This document shows positions 31,932-44,304 of a DNA stretch of 64,000 nt, one piece after another. A program made the translations under genes and the position numbers. Below the pieces are notes generated by a model. The model worked only from the letters and a program-made list of their open reading frames with translations, was not told the origin of the DNA and made no database searches. How positions within the stretch are numbered: position 1 is the stretch's first letter; each line of letters begins with the position of its first letter. Origin of the DNA: Aphelenchoides besseyi (lineage: Eukaryota > Nematoda > Chromadorea > Rhabditida > Aphelenchoididae); assembly GCA_024699855.1 (NCBI GenBank), contig JAMPIQ010000001.1, forward strand, positions 62,001 through 126,000, given 5' to 3'.

Positions 31932-32222
31932 TTCAATTGAAAACGACCGGACCATAACTCAAAAAAAATTGAGGCCAAATAAAACGGCCAATATCTCCAG
32001 AATGAAGCGCGATAAAAAGAAACGGTCTTCACCACGATAATCAGCATGATCGATAGTACGATTTTAGCGATTTTTTTATTTTTGGTTTTTGGCCAATAAC
32101 TTGGCCAGTTCTACGATTGAGCAAAAATAACTAATACAGTAATGCTCAGCTCATCGAGACGCGTCGATTGATACCAACGACGTCAAATTACAGCGGGGAT
32201 CGATGACAAGCACTCCTTGTAA

Positions 32223-34199
32223 GTTACGGTAAGAAGTTTGTAGACTAAGTTCATAAAATATTTACGAGACTTATAAAGTCTTAAGAGATTAAGGAGCAAC
32301 TCGGCTGTTTGCAGTTATTTTGCACGCGAAAATCAACAGTAAAATTGAACGGAGAGGAAAATCCTGAAGTTTGTTTAGTCACGTTCGAAGAGATCGATCG
32401 GAAGTGGTCTAAACAAGATCGTTGCAAAAACTGTCGAAACCATTGAACGCTTAGGTCAGCAAACAAAGAAGTTGATTCCAATTCTCCAAAATCGTCAATA
32501 ATCCTAACTCACGGCAAAAACATTATTCGACTACTTTAGAGTTTTCATTGTCCTAGGATTGATCAAAAAGCGTGATCGTTAAGAAAAGATTCCAGTAATT
32601 GTTTATACGATAAAGTGAGACGTATTTATAGCAAACAGACAGTTTTTAGCTTTTGAGTACACCTACGCAAATTGGCTGCATTTTGCGATTGCGGCCATGT
32701 GCTCATCCTCCAATTGGCCGTAAACATTTTTGTCAACTGCCCAGAAACATTTATAGACACAAGCGAGACTGCGTAGGCGCCATTAGATGTCGCATTATCA
32801 AGACTTCGGGCTCATTATTTGATCTTTTAATTTACAAAAAACTCCATGACGAAGCAATTCGATTGGATTGGATGGCAAGTGATTTTGAAAGAACGAAAAA
32901 TGAAAATTGAATGTCATTGGGCGAGAAGTTTCTCTCGATGATCTCTAAGACTTTCAAGAGGATCATATCTGATGCAATGAGCGATGGTTATGGGATGTGG
33001 ATTATGGACCTGATTGTCGAGAACTCATTCAGTTCAAATAAATCATCTGATTCGAAAACAGACATCGAACCAATTGGTCTCAGGAAGCATTTCAAACGAA
33101 CACAAGCGTTCTTTACAGAAACACAAATTTAGTGAAGGTCTCCATCGATTTCTTATTTAAATTCAAACTCATCCACCAAGAACAAAACGCGTGACGTTGG
33201 CGAGCGCAAATTCCCAATAAGTCACGATGCGATTGGAACCGAAGATCGCCGATTGAGCGCAACAAAATCCTTTTAACATGGTGAACTCGTTTGATCAAAG
33301 ATATCAAAAAATATAAACGTGATTAACGGTTATGCAACTTCTTACGAACAAAATTCCGAACACTAAAAAATGAAATATCTAACGATTAAGCAGACTTTCA
33401 TCATTCTGTCAAGCACAAGCATTTGAACTAACAATCGAACTTAAGCAAAACAAGTCAAAAACAAACACCTACCGTAATCCTTAACCTCTCAGACAAAGGT
33501 TGGCCATAACAGTGATCAATAATAGAATATCATCAGCAGTACAAGTCAAAAATAACTTTTAAAGAACAAACTACCGCCTTTTCACCGTTCAGTTATTCTC
33601 GTAGCTTTGAAATTTTCCCACGAAAAAGAACCTAAATGGAAATTTCCGATGATAGTCGTTAGAAGGTACCCGCTAGCAATCGGAAGCTCACTCTTCCGCA
33701 AAGTAGTCAACAGTAATTGCGGTTTGTTTTCGAGTTTTTCTCGTGCTCATTCGTGTTTAACTCAATCGATAGATTAATTTCTAGAGGTTTAAATTTGATC
33801 TTTATGATCGCTGTTATGTTTAATGAGTTTATATCTTGAATTAGCTTAAATGTTTATAGGAATTGCAAGTAAGTGAATGAATTGAGAAAAAACTATCACC
33901 GCCAATTTGACGTGAGTCATTGATTATTTACATCCGCGAATGAAATGGGTCAATTGAAGAAACATATCTTAGGGATCTAATCGTAGTATAACAATGGCAC
34001 CGGCAATTGAGCGCGATGATACTTGGGGAATATAACACCGGGAATGGGACGAAATCTCGCAGAATTATTATGGCTGTTGGGATCAAAATTGGATTTCACA
34101 CGTTTTTGAAACGCCCAAAGTAGATTTGAAGAAGTGGCCAATGAAACAAATTTTCGGAGAGTTGTAAACGTCGAGCATTCGAAAAGTGACTGCTATCGC
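32223..34199. other. 2 kb with two unassigned broken frames
   Basis: 32653-33132 is one plus-strand frame of 159 codons interrupted only by TGA at 32908-32910 (LHDEAIRLDWMASDFERTK, then ISDAMSDGYGMWIMDLIVEN). 33994-34167 reads MAPAIERDDTWGI, TAA at 34033-34035, then HREWDEISQNYYGCWDQNW to a TAA. I recognise neither. They look like gene relics but could be chance. Confidence 0.3.
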
Positions 34200-37100
34200 T
34201 TAGCTACTCCATCCACAGGCCATTTTGTGAATTGGGATTGAACTAAGCCCAGCTAATGTTATTCCGACGGGTCCGGCAATTGAAATAAATGACAACGAAA
34301 ACTCTTTAAGTTCTGCTGGCACCTAAAATCGTTAGTATTAAGTTGCGAACAGCGGACTAAATCAAACCTCTTTGTGAATTCGATAGAATGAATTCACATA
34401 CGAAAAGCCGCCCACAAATCCTTGAACGAGAATTAAGCCGAACGTTACAGCGATGTGCGGAACAAATGGATAAAAGGTGTCGACAAAGAAGAAGCCGGCA
34501 TTGGCTGCTTGAAGAACGGGTAGAATGAGCAGAACCAAAAGTGGAAGACGAATAAAATTGACTGATGAGCGCGAGATAAATACGCCAAGTTGATAGATAA
34601 CTTGATACCATCGATATTGGGACTCTCTGCTGAGACCGAATGAATGAGCGCAATCAAAGATCATGAATCCAGCTAATCCTTGATTAACCAAGTACTGGCT
34701 GTAGTAGACCACTGAGAGCGGAATAACGTATTTAAACAACAAAGGTCGTAGAATACGTAGTTTGTCTTTGAGTGTTGGTGCGCCTTTGCCACATAATTGT
34801 GCTTGACTGCTGTCCGTTGAATTCGTGAACGTTTCCGAGCTTGTACTTCCCGATTCCAACTTCTCTTCCGTCGTCCAAACTGGCTTGACTTTCTCGGTGG
34901 TTTCTGTTACAATATTTTCTTGTGTTAGTCCGCCCTTGTTCTTCGGCACTATCCATGTGGAGATTCTTGTGATTTGAATTCGATAGATAGTTTTCGCTTG
35001 AGTCAACAAGAAAAAGTAGCTTAAGAGGAATATGAATGGAACCACCAGCATACAAAGCAATCTAAAGTATCGAGGTTTTAACTTATCATAATTTTGTTGC
35101 ATACGCTTTCTGAGGTGTAAGATCGAGTAGATTGGGTTCAGTCAAAGCAGCATATACGAGAGCTCCAATTCCTGCGGCACCTGTACCCGAACTCCACCAC
35201 GATATTGTGTTTCTAAAAGTTTAGACGTGTGTTTTGAATTTAAACTTTGACAAATTACTTGGAATAATGACCAGAAAGTGCAAGATACGTGTTCTCTCCG
35301 CATTGGGAACCAACGGCACCGAACGTTACCTATAATAGAAATTTTGTGTGTTAATCGACCGTAAACGCTGAATTAACTTACGCCAATTAAAGAAACGGGA
35401 ATGGAAGTTGAGAATGCAACGATAAGATACGATAATACTTGGGTGGTCACAATAAAGACATGTTGTGTACCGTATGAGATTTTGTGCATAACAAACGGAA
35501 ATACCGATTTCAGGAGTATCAACGGAATGATATCCACTTAAATTTGTTAATAGATAACTCTCATCAATCCACTTTCTTACCCAACAGTATGATTCCCAAT
35601 GGAGCATGATCGCAGTACTTTCCTTCGATTACCGGCTGAAATCATTAAAGTAAGTCGGCGGTTTGTTTCTTTTATTGTATTTCAGATTCCAACACTTTTC
35701 CTTATGGCGATTTTCTGTCAATTATCACGATTTCGCGTTATAAACGTCGACGTATCAAATTTTTCTCTCTGCGCATGCGTTCTTCTCCTACGCCTGTCTT
35801 GTGCATCGATATGCCGAGCGCGTGGTTATTTTTGCGCATTCTCGTCACGAAAGCGGCGTCAATTTTTAGTGTAAACTTCAGATCGATCGTCCACGTTTTT
35901 AAGTGCAAATAACCGATTAGGCGAATGTTCAAGACGACAAATTGCCCCACATTTGTAGCTAAAAAATTGAACGTGCCAACAAAGTCGACGACTTGATTTT
36001 CGAGCTATCAACTCGAGTGCTTTAGCAAAAACATTTAAGATCCTGTTCGCTGCTTGTAATCCATTCTCGAGTTCATGTAAACTGCGAAGAAGCAAAGGAT
36101 CAAAACCACAGGGTTTTGAAGTCCACAAATTAATCTTCGATGGTGTTTACTTGACTGGTCCTTATGAAAAAAGCGACTCGCAACAATATTTGCGTTTCCT
36201 AATCTCGAAAAGTTCTACTGCTCATTGATCAATTGAGTTCAAATGTTTTGTGAAAATTCCAGAACAATAAAAACGCAAAAACATTCTTGTTCTTTGCACG
36301 GTCTTTAATCGATTGACCAAAAAGTGTTTGCACAAAACGTTCAACTCGCTCATTTCGCTCTCGAACAGATGACCAATGATCTTAATTGTATCATTTCCTC
36401 ACAGTCCTCCTTTTCGATGATAAGATTTAAACGACCCTTAATGACGTTAACGTTGTTATGAAGTTCTTTAGCGTTTTTCAAAAATAAGATCACTGGTTTT
36501 TGATTGATTGTTCTCGACAAAAATATTTACATAACCTTAGGTCTATAGCGTGGAACAGAAGTTTTGAACCGTGTTGAGTACAAGATTCGAGTAAACAGAA
36601 CATTTGAATCACGTGAATGGTTCACATGTCGTTCACAAGTCGATCAATCATTGGCCATTTACAAAATTTGATAAAAAATTGTCACGTTTAAAATTTTATC
36701 ACCACTATTAGACTCAACGTCTGTTTTGATCATTATCTCATGAGGTTTCTATGTCTAATTGGTGTTCTTTACCCCTATATTCACTGTAGAAATGTTGTTC
36801 TTTTCCGGAACTTGAATTTGACCCGGATTTCGCAACAACCTCATCTCAGTTCTTCTTGGAGCCTTACAAAGAAACAAAATCACGTGTTTTGATGCCTGCT
36901 TCCAAAGTTCAACAGCCATTTGTTGCGGAGGAGAAGGGTGCTTATCGCGATGTCAAATGTCAGTAAACACTTGAATCATAACGCTACGAGAAACAATGAG
37001 AACGTGATACTTATGAACTTGACTGCAAATTTCAATACCATTGATCGTCTATAAATGATTCGTTCTATTTTTGAATTGTTGAGGGATTTTTTCGTTGACA

Positions 37101-38369
37101 CAAAGCGGTATTCCCATTTGTAGTTAAACAAAATTTTGTTGACAAAATCAATCGAAGAAGATCGATTAGTCAATCGAATTTGTAAAGCAATCAACCTGTA
37201 TACCTAACTCAAAGCCACGTGTTTACACAGAAAGTTACTCTACGCAGAATTGGCGTAATAGACGTTCTGTTGATTAAAAAGTTTAATAAACCAGTTCCCA
37301 CTTCTTTGGGTATTGATAGACATAAACTTTTGATAAATGTGTTACTCACGTAAATACAAATCAGACTAAGTCTGTAGTTTGAGTCGCTTTTGTTTTTCGA
37401 ACTGTCGTGCGCAACTAATTGCAAAAACATTTGCGTAGCAAGGGAAGCCGAGAATTAAACACAGACACTGACTGCATGTTTTTGATATTGAAAACTCATT
37501 TCGTTAACGAAAACACCGTCAATCAACAACACCGTACCTCGCATGTCTCCGTTCCGTTGTTGGCGTTGACAGATCCACCGCTCTGTTGACGAGTCATTAT
37601 ATCTTCGGCAGCTAAATGCATGATGGTGTTGTGGTATCGTTAGTTTGAGCTTACCAGACAACATTATTACATAGACCATATTATTAGAAAGACCGAATAC
37701 CCTGAAAGCAGTGTTGTTGTAGAAACAAGTTATGAGATCTGAATAGCCCGTTAACAACATCAAGATCTTTGTCAACGTGATTATTGAGTTGTGTGTGTAC
37801 GAAAAGAACAAATGATCAGTTTTTACGTCGACATTGGAGAGTAAGTTTACAGCTTGTTATTTTACTTTGCCTCATAGACATCATTACGCCTGAAGTTTTA
37901 GGAATGCATTCGAAAAGAAGTTGGTTGGCTTACAGTAACTTTGCTTAGAACTTGTTCAACTGTTCGATTTGTAAGACATTTGTCTTTGTGATGGTTGAAA
38001 TTTTTTTTACATAAAAAGTTTTCTAAATGGAAAAGGACATCTTGTGAACATCGCTCAATCATAAGATTTAACGCAGAGATCGATACATAAACTCGTCTGC
38101 CTGAGGCACAATTTTTGATCCAATGACGTCAAGAGCATGACCGCTACCCGGAATTAACGCTGACGACCGCGCACTTAACTCGACCCCAAGTATTGTTTGC
38201 GAAGCTCGTAATAAGCTAATGAATACGTGCGTACTTACAATCAATCAGACTCCGTAGATACTCGCGAAGGGACTTACCAAAATGCGATAAAGTTGCGAAT
38301 TTTGCCCCAATCGCGGGACCCTTTTTTGATTTCCATTTCAACCAAATCGGTTTGTTTTTGCGGTGCCAT
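34200..38369 (-). CDS. CLN3: CLN3 (battenin) lysosomal membrane protein
   Basis: Nine exons close in phase: 38369-38278, 37701-37655, 37611-37538, 35635-35581, 35536-35382, 35329-35259, 35212-35105, 35061-34368 and 34322-34200. They give 472 residues against about 440 in vertebrates. Conserved CLN3 blocks are visible in order: RNFIAFWVFGLSNNMVYVIM, MLSAAEDIM, ILLVDIIPL, SWWSSGTGAAGIGALVYAAL, VVYYSQYLVNQGL, QYRWYQVIYQLGVFISRSS and GGFSYVNSFY. CLN3 is a multi-pass lysosomal/endosomal protein linked to lysosomal homeostasis, reported to export glycerophosphodiesters. A Ser/Thr-rich cytosolic loop of about 70 residues is longer than usual. The 1.9-kb intron 3 is unusually large for this window. 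A decayed paralog lies at 3155-5012. No lesion seen. Confidence 0.9.
35636..37537. other. large CLN3 intron with coding-like fragments
   Basis: This intron holds pieces that look coding but have no family I know. On the minus strand about 36490-36400 reads PVILFLKNAKELHNNVNVIK and onward, and 36128-35859 reads SLHELENGLQAANRILNVFA. On the plus strand about 36100-36225 includes GFEVHKLIFDGVYLTGPYEK, and 36790-36965 includes FATTSSQFFLEPYKETKSRV. These may be gene relics inserted here. Confidence 0.25.
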
Positions 38370-40304
38370 TTGAGGGCAATCAAGTCGTGGATTCTCTCCT
38401 GTGGCGGAGAACGTCAAAAAAACTTTCGAGAAGAAGATCTAAAATGAACGATTTGTTGAGTTTTTAAAAAATGAATCAATCGCGTTTATAATTATAAAAC
38501 AGAAGATTGCTAATCATTGATACCGAGCTTAACGTCTGACTGTTTACAGCGTTTGAAACAATAAATCTGTTTCTACTGGGAACTTGCAAAGAGTCGAGGA
38601 GTATGATCATGAACAAAAGGTTAAAGTAATGCTTGAACATCTTGCCTGATTGCAATTACAAGAACTTGATTTGAAGGCACACGGTGGGAGAATGGGAACC
38701 CTTAAGATTTCTGAGTGCGTTTACTTCCATCTAAGCTACAGGTTATAAAGTCGCTACGTGCAAGAGAGATTTCCGAACCCAACCCACAACAAATCTTTCC
38801 TCCACCCCTTTTCTTCATCTTCTTCTTACAAAGCACACGATTGTCAATTTCAGTGGGCGGAGTGAAACAGAAATCTTTTTTTTTCAGTTCTAATCAGACA
38901 GCCTTTCGTGCGAACGTTCAACTGGGAGTGTCCACATTCGGACGTTCGATTGACATTGTTTTCTGATGACCAAGATAGTACTTTTCTGTCAACACCCGAA
39001 TTATTCTAATGATCAGCAACATTTCCGAATAAAAACATCCGATTCTCATATTAGTGTACTAACCATAATAGTTAATCTTTAATCAAAAACAGTTTCTGGA
39101 AAGTTTATGTCCCAAGGACACGAATCGTTTGCCCCAGAACCTATACTCGAGCAAACGAGATGTCACCGGAAATTACGACATTCATCTTTTAAGCCTCTTC
39201 TCGTACTGCAATCGAATTGATAGGAGGTGAATAAAATTTAATTAACGGATTTATGACGACAGTCACGAACTGATTACGTTCGATAAATCACGATGATTAG
39301 GCGCTTTTCCGGTTCGTAAACTTCGAATCACGTGCGCAGACACGGAAGCGAAATCTTGTAATCAGAATGATAAAACGTATAGGTGACTCTGAGTGCAAAC
39401 CTTTTAGATAAAAATTTCGAATTCTAGCAATAAAATCAACACTCGAGATCAACCAAGATCTTTTTTACGTTTCGAATTTTGTTTGATTAACAAAAAATAT
39501 TGGCAAGTTATACTGTGAAACACGTAAGCGAATTTTCCAGTCAAAAGACGTCAACCAAAGTACAATGATCTTGAGGAAAGAAGCAATCCATATGAGTGTC
39601 AATTTTGGTTGCTGTGATCTCTGTTTGGCCTCAGTCAACTCCTCCGCTAATTCTAAGGTACGATACGTTAAAGGCAAGATACCCGAGGAGTTTATTTGAC
39701 TTCTCGGAAGTTTCCAAACCCCACGAAAGTGACAAAGAAAAGTAAATGAAGGGATTGCAGATTCGAACTCAAATTCGGAATAATGATGTTTGCTTTCGAA
39801 GTGAATGCGCAAAAATTGGGAATGAGTAATTTGTACGTTGTCTTGTTTTTTGTGTTTACATTTCTACGCACACGAACTAATCCGTGATTCTCGACCATAG
39901 GGGCTTCTCGGTCGGTGTGTGTCCCACCTCAAAATTCACGACTATTTCGCTTCTTGCTTGAAGCAAGAGAGTTTGAGATACGCGATCTGTGCGTTCATAA
40001 GCGCCGTTAACTGATTATGAAAACGATTAAGCGAAGAAAGCGCGGCTGAATTCAACAATGATCGTCCCTGAAGACACTGTTTCTAATTGTGCATTGAATG
40101 TCGAAGAGACCAAGAAACACCGCTAATCCAGCGCAAGATTCGCGAAGATTCGGTGGTCGTTGTGACTGATCGTTGTAATACGTTAAAATAAACCTTCTTG
40201 TCAAAACCATTCCAATGCTTGATTCAACTGTTACATGGTGGTATCTAATCTGAGTAATTTAGTCGTATGATAATTCAATTTTACAACAAATAACAAGAAA
40301 GAAA
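38370..40304. other. intergenic, no gene supported
   Basis: A 115-codon frame at 39812-39465 on the minus strand has no recognisable domain. The rest is AT-rich spacer upstream of CLN3 and downstream of the cysteine-rich gene. Confidence 0.4.
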
Positions 40305-42611
40305 TTAGATAGGAATCATAGTGACGTTGATTGACGATTCGGTGCTGCTAACGGAAACAGGTTCTTCTTCGTCTTCAATGATCGGAAGGATAATCGCGTG
40401 TTCCAACTTCTCTTGTGGCACTTGAATGACTAGGGCCTTCTTAGTTGGTGCTGGGAAGACAACTGACTGGTCGGTGGCAAACTCTTGACGCTCGGGTTGT
40501 GAAGTCGATTGGTTGTCATCTTCGATTACTGGTGGCAACGTCGGTTGAGGCGATGCAGTGGCTTTAACTCGTGGTCGTTGAGTTTTGGAGTGTTCTAGAC
40601 GATCGGTCATTTCTTCAGATTGTTGTGTTAAAGCATTCAATGAAGTCGATTGCGATTCGGCAGTTTCAGTAACATTTTCCGGTTCTTTAGTGCGAAATTC
40701 TTGAGGATGTGGTTGTTCGGTTTCTTGGCGAGTTCGCTGGGAATTCTCAGAACGTTCGGTAGAGAATGTGCGAGTGGTCGATTCGAAGTCTTCAAATTGT
40801 GTTGTCTGTTCCGAACGACGAGTCGTTTCTTGTGCTTTCGTTTTTTTACGTGTTTGAGGTTGCAGGTCTTCGGGTCGAACAGTGAAAAGCTTTGGACGTT
40901 CAGTCAAGAATGGTGATTCAGCAGCCCCTTCTGGGTGTTCAGGGAATGACTTCTGAGGTTTGGCTGGCTGTTGAGTTTCTTTCGGATGTTGTTCATCGGT
41001 GCGTGATTCTGGTTTAGCAATTGGAGCATCAGTACGGTTTTGTGGCTGTTCAGATTGCAACGATTCATCTGGTTGTTTAGTTGAAAGTGGTTGGTTGGTT
41101 TGTTGCGATGAGACATCTAACGGTACTGAAGTCCGAGTCAGCTGTTGTGAAGTAGATGAATAGTGGGGTTGGAAGAATGATTCTTGAGATTGTTGAGGAC
41201 GAACGTAAGGTTGTTGTTGGTCTAGACGTTGATTTTGATTACGATGTTGGGGTTGAAAACCAGAAAATACGGATTGTTGGTATACATTCGAACCAGTGGT
41301 AGATTGTTCGTATCCATTCGGTGCCGAGTTTTCACCGTAACTAGTTTGTTGTGGTTGGTTTTTTCCATATCCTTGTTCAGCACGAGTTTCCTGGATCGAT
41401 GATGTTTGTTCCGGTACGGTTTCGTAAGCTGAGTTTTTAACGACGGCCACTGGACGAACAACACGTCGGTAAGTAGGACGATGGACAACAGCTGGAGCTT
41501 CAGTGACTTCTGGCAGCATTTCGGTGACTTCGATTTCTTCGACCATCGGGACGAGAGTTGTTCCGCGGATGACTTGAGTTGCACGTCGTTCTTCGAAAGT
41601 CGGAACGATACGAGTTGCTGGAACACGTTCGATGTATTCGCGATGTTCTTCAGTTGGCTTTGAGATGTGCTTGGTCTTAATGATGCGCTTCTTTTGAATT
41701 GGGTAGTTGTGGATTTCCTTGATGACGTTTTGAACGACGCGCTCTTTGACGATCGGAATCAAAGTCGTTCCAATTATTTCGACTCGTACATCCTCATCGA
41801 CAACAACTCCATCAGCATTTTGAGAAGTCTCAACATATTGAGCCGGTTGAACTTCGTGAATGATTGGTTGAGGCGCAACGTAAGCTTGTGGTTGCGGAGC
41901 ACGATAAGTCGATTGAGGAGCAGGTTGAGTCGACTGTTGAAATGAGCGATAACGCTCGGCATTTGGTGGCATGACATATCCATCGACTTGATGAGCACAT
42001 TGGACGGTCAACGGTTGAGCCAAACGGAAGTTGTCCATCGATTGACGAGACCACGTGCTTTCCATTGTGCAGCCTTGTTGCGAGACTGCGCGGCCGTTGC
42101 CCAAACTGCTGATCGGAGCATAGACTTGAGCGTTTTGTCTGAACAGACAACTTTTAGTGATGTATTCTTAGTCTATTCTTACCCAAAACGTCCATCCGAG
42201 TTGTCGAGAAGAGCGACGACCATCATTGGGTGTCCAGTGGATTGGTCTGGCGCACAGGTGATTGTTGCTTGACCGCATTGACCATTGAGTCCGTACGCGA
42301 TTCTCGGAGTTGGACACGAGAATTGAGAATTGTGCCAATGGTTGGAGCATGAGGATTGAGCGACGATCGCATCACATTGAACACACGCTGAAAATGAAAG
42401 ACATGAGCATCGATCGAAAGGATCAGAACTTACGATTGTCGCGATGAAGTTGTTGGTACTGACGAATGTAGTGTTCGGGTACTCCGGCCGGAATGTTGGT
42501 TTGTGGTACGGTGCCCGACATGTACTGTTGTTGCAATGTCGGTGGAGCACAAGGAGAGACGACGCCAATCGAAGTGACAACCAGCGCCGTGAGAAAGAGG
42601 ATCTTGACCAT
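40305..42611 (-). CDS. secreted cysteine-rich (C6-like) protein with long PQTE-rich tail
   Basis: Three exons (42611-42434, 42387-42183, 42138-40305) give 738 residues. A signal peptide (MVKILFLTALVVTSIG) is followed by the C6-like cysteine domain (CVQCD ... GQCGQATITC ... GCTMESTW ... LTVQC), all in one frame here. A charged segment (IVKERVVQNVIKEIHNYPIQ) and a proline-rich VVHRPTYRRVVRPVAV region come next. A tail of about 300 residues rich in Gln, Pro, Thr, Ser and Glu ends in IILPIIEDEEEPVSVSSTES. This is the more complete copy of the 5601 gene. It could be a cuticle, eggshell or excreted protein; nothing shows its exact role. Confidence 0.8.
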
Positions 42612-42732
42612 CGTCGAAAGTCGATGCGATAAAAGAGAAGCAACGGAGAGCTGTTTGAGTGATTGAACTCAACTGATGACTTTGCTTGAGCTCGACTCAG
42701 CTTATAAACAGTTCTCTTTGTGCTGAAAATGA
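41306..42732 (-). repeat. duplicated block 1b (pair of 5484-6911)
   Basis: Nearly identical inverted copy, including TATA box (42702-42708), leader, both introns and coding sequence up to the codons for NGYEQS. Both ends of the match are abrupt. Confidence 0.9.
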
Positions 42733-43256
42733 GCACTCAGCATTTTAAGGTCAACTAATGGGCATTGTTTCCGACCGTTTATTACTGAGAATATGCATGT
42801 TTGCTTAGCAGTTATGTAATAGAAATAGGAACATATTTGCGAAGCATCCAATTAGTCGGCAGATAGACCTAAAGTAAGAGTAAATAAATGACTTCCTGAG
42901 GAGTCGTTCAAATAAAAACTTCAAAGTCCAATGAACACAAAAGTTTCGAGAACAATTTTTGAACCAACATAGAATCTGCATCTACTGTAAAGTCAATCAA
43001 CCTAAGTTCCGGATACAACGCAATTCGTAAGAGTTATCTTAACTGTTTATCCAAACATGCAGTAATTCACTTAACAATCTAAATCAAAAAATGCAAGAAA
43101 ACAGAAACTCGAAATTTGAGCAAACATCAGTGTCATGATTCTGATCAAGAGTTTTTAATGTCAAGCATTTAACCACGAACTGTTATGTATGTTGTTAAAA
43201 GTTAAGCGTTACCAAAATTAACAAGATACGACGACAGAGCTTAAATATGAAGGTAA
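42733..43256. other. spacer between the two duplicated blocks
   Basis: AT-rich, unique in this window; no gene seen. Confidence 0.4.
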
Positions 43257-44174
43257 AAGTGATCCTCACTTTCCCTTGTTTTTAGCTGTAGGATTTGGAG
43301 TTCGATTTGTGTAATCAATCGCTCGATTAATCCACTATCAACAGTACTTATTGCATTGATATTAAACACCCACTCCTGCAAGTCACAACTCAGCAAATAA
43401 ACAGGCGTCGCTGTTGTGGCCACGTAGCAGACATGTATTTTCAACTGTGTATTTGATTGTAAAGTAGCTTCCAAGCCGATTTCTGCTCGCTAAACTTTTA
43501 CAACCATAATTGTCTGATTTCATCAACAATTGTGCCGAATTACAAAGCTTCACGATGAGCGCGAAGAGCTGCACAGACATTTGCAATTTCGACAAGCCCT
43601 TTTGGCTTTGAATTGCTCTTATTTCTCTCTCAGTTATCCGATGGCTACGAATTTGAGCACAATAAATAGCAAGTTTATTGGGCCTTCTAATGATATAATA
43701 TGAGCACTAGTTGTTGCCAAAATCCCCGAACTACATCGGTTTGCGCGAAGGACGTGCTATACAAGGGAATGGAGGGTGTTGTGTATTTTAGCTCGTTGAC
43801 CGATTGGATTCCGCTAATATTCACAGGGTTTAGAGTTCAATAGTGCCTATTGTTGTTCTGTTAATTACAAGCTTCTACAGTCGCTAGTTCACGAGTTGTA
43901 GTCAACGGAAGTTGACTTCTCTCGGAGGTTAACATCTGATGGTTGACATTCTTTTCTGTTACATTTTCAAGTCAACTGCTTCTACTAATTATTATATAAA
44001 TACAAACTGCGTATAATTTGCTATTGAACCAATGAGCTTTGAGCAATCTTATAGTTCAAAAGGTAAACTCGAATCTAAGCCCTTTCTGTGTATGTGTTGT
44101 TAATCAGAGCTTAGTAGTGAGTGGTTGTATGATGGCCCAGTTGGTGTCTACATGCTTCGCATAATGTGCTTGCT
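43257..44174 (-). repeat. duplicated non-coding block 2b (pair of 10195-11103)
   Basis: Inverted copy of the block at 10195-11103 with very few changes. It starts just downstream of the P450 stop codon, so it may include that gene's 3' flank. No terminal repeats seen. Confidence 0.85.
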
Positions 44175-44304
44175 AATCTTTTTAAGTTCTGTACATTAAT
44201 TTGTCTGCATCAATACTTTTAGTTGGATTAAAGTGTGGATTGTCTAGCTATAAAACGTTGCAATAAGATTTATTAACAGTAGATACATGAGTTCAAAAAC
44301 GAGT

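Larger units (their letters stand above)
29348..32219 (+). mobile_element. Tc5/pogo-like element E
   Basis: Ends CAAGGAGTGCTTG ... CAAGCACTCCTTG with inverted repeats of about 320 bp, flanked by TAA at 29345-29347 and 32220-32222. Length 2872 bp. It lies 20 bp after the target duplication of element D and shares the CAAG terminus. It contains a nearly full-length but frameshifted transposase. Confidence 0.85.
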
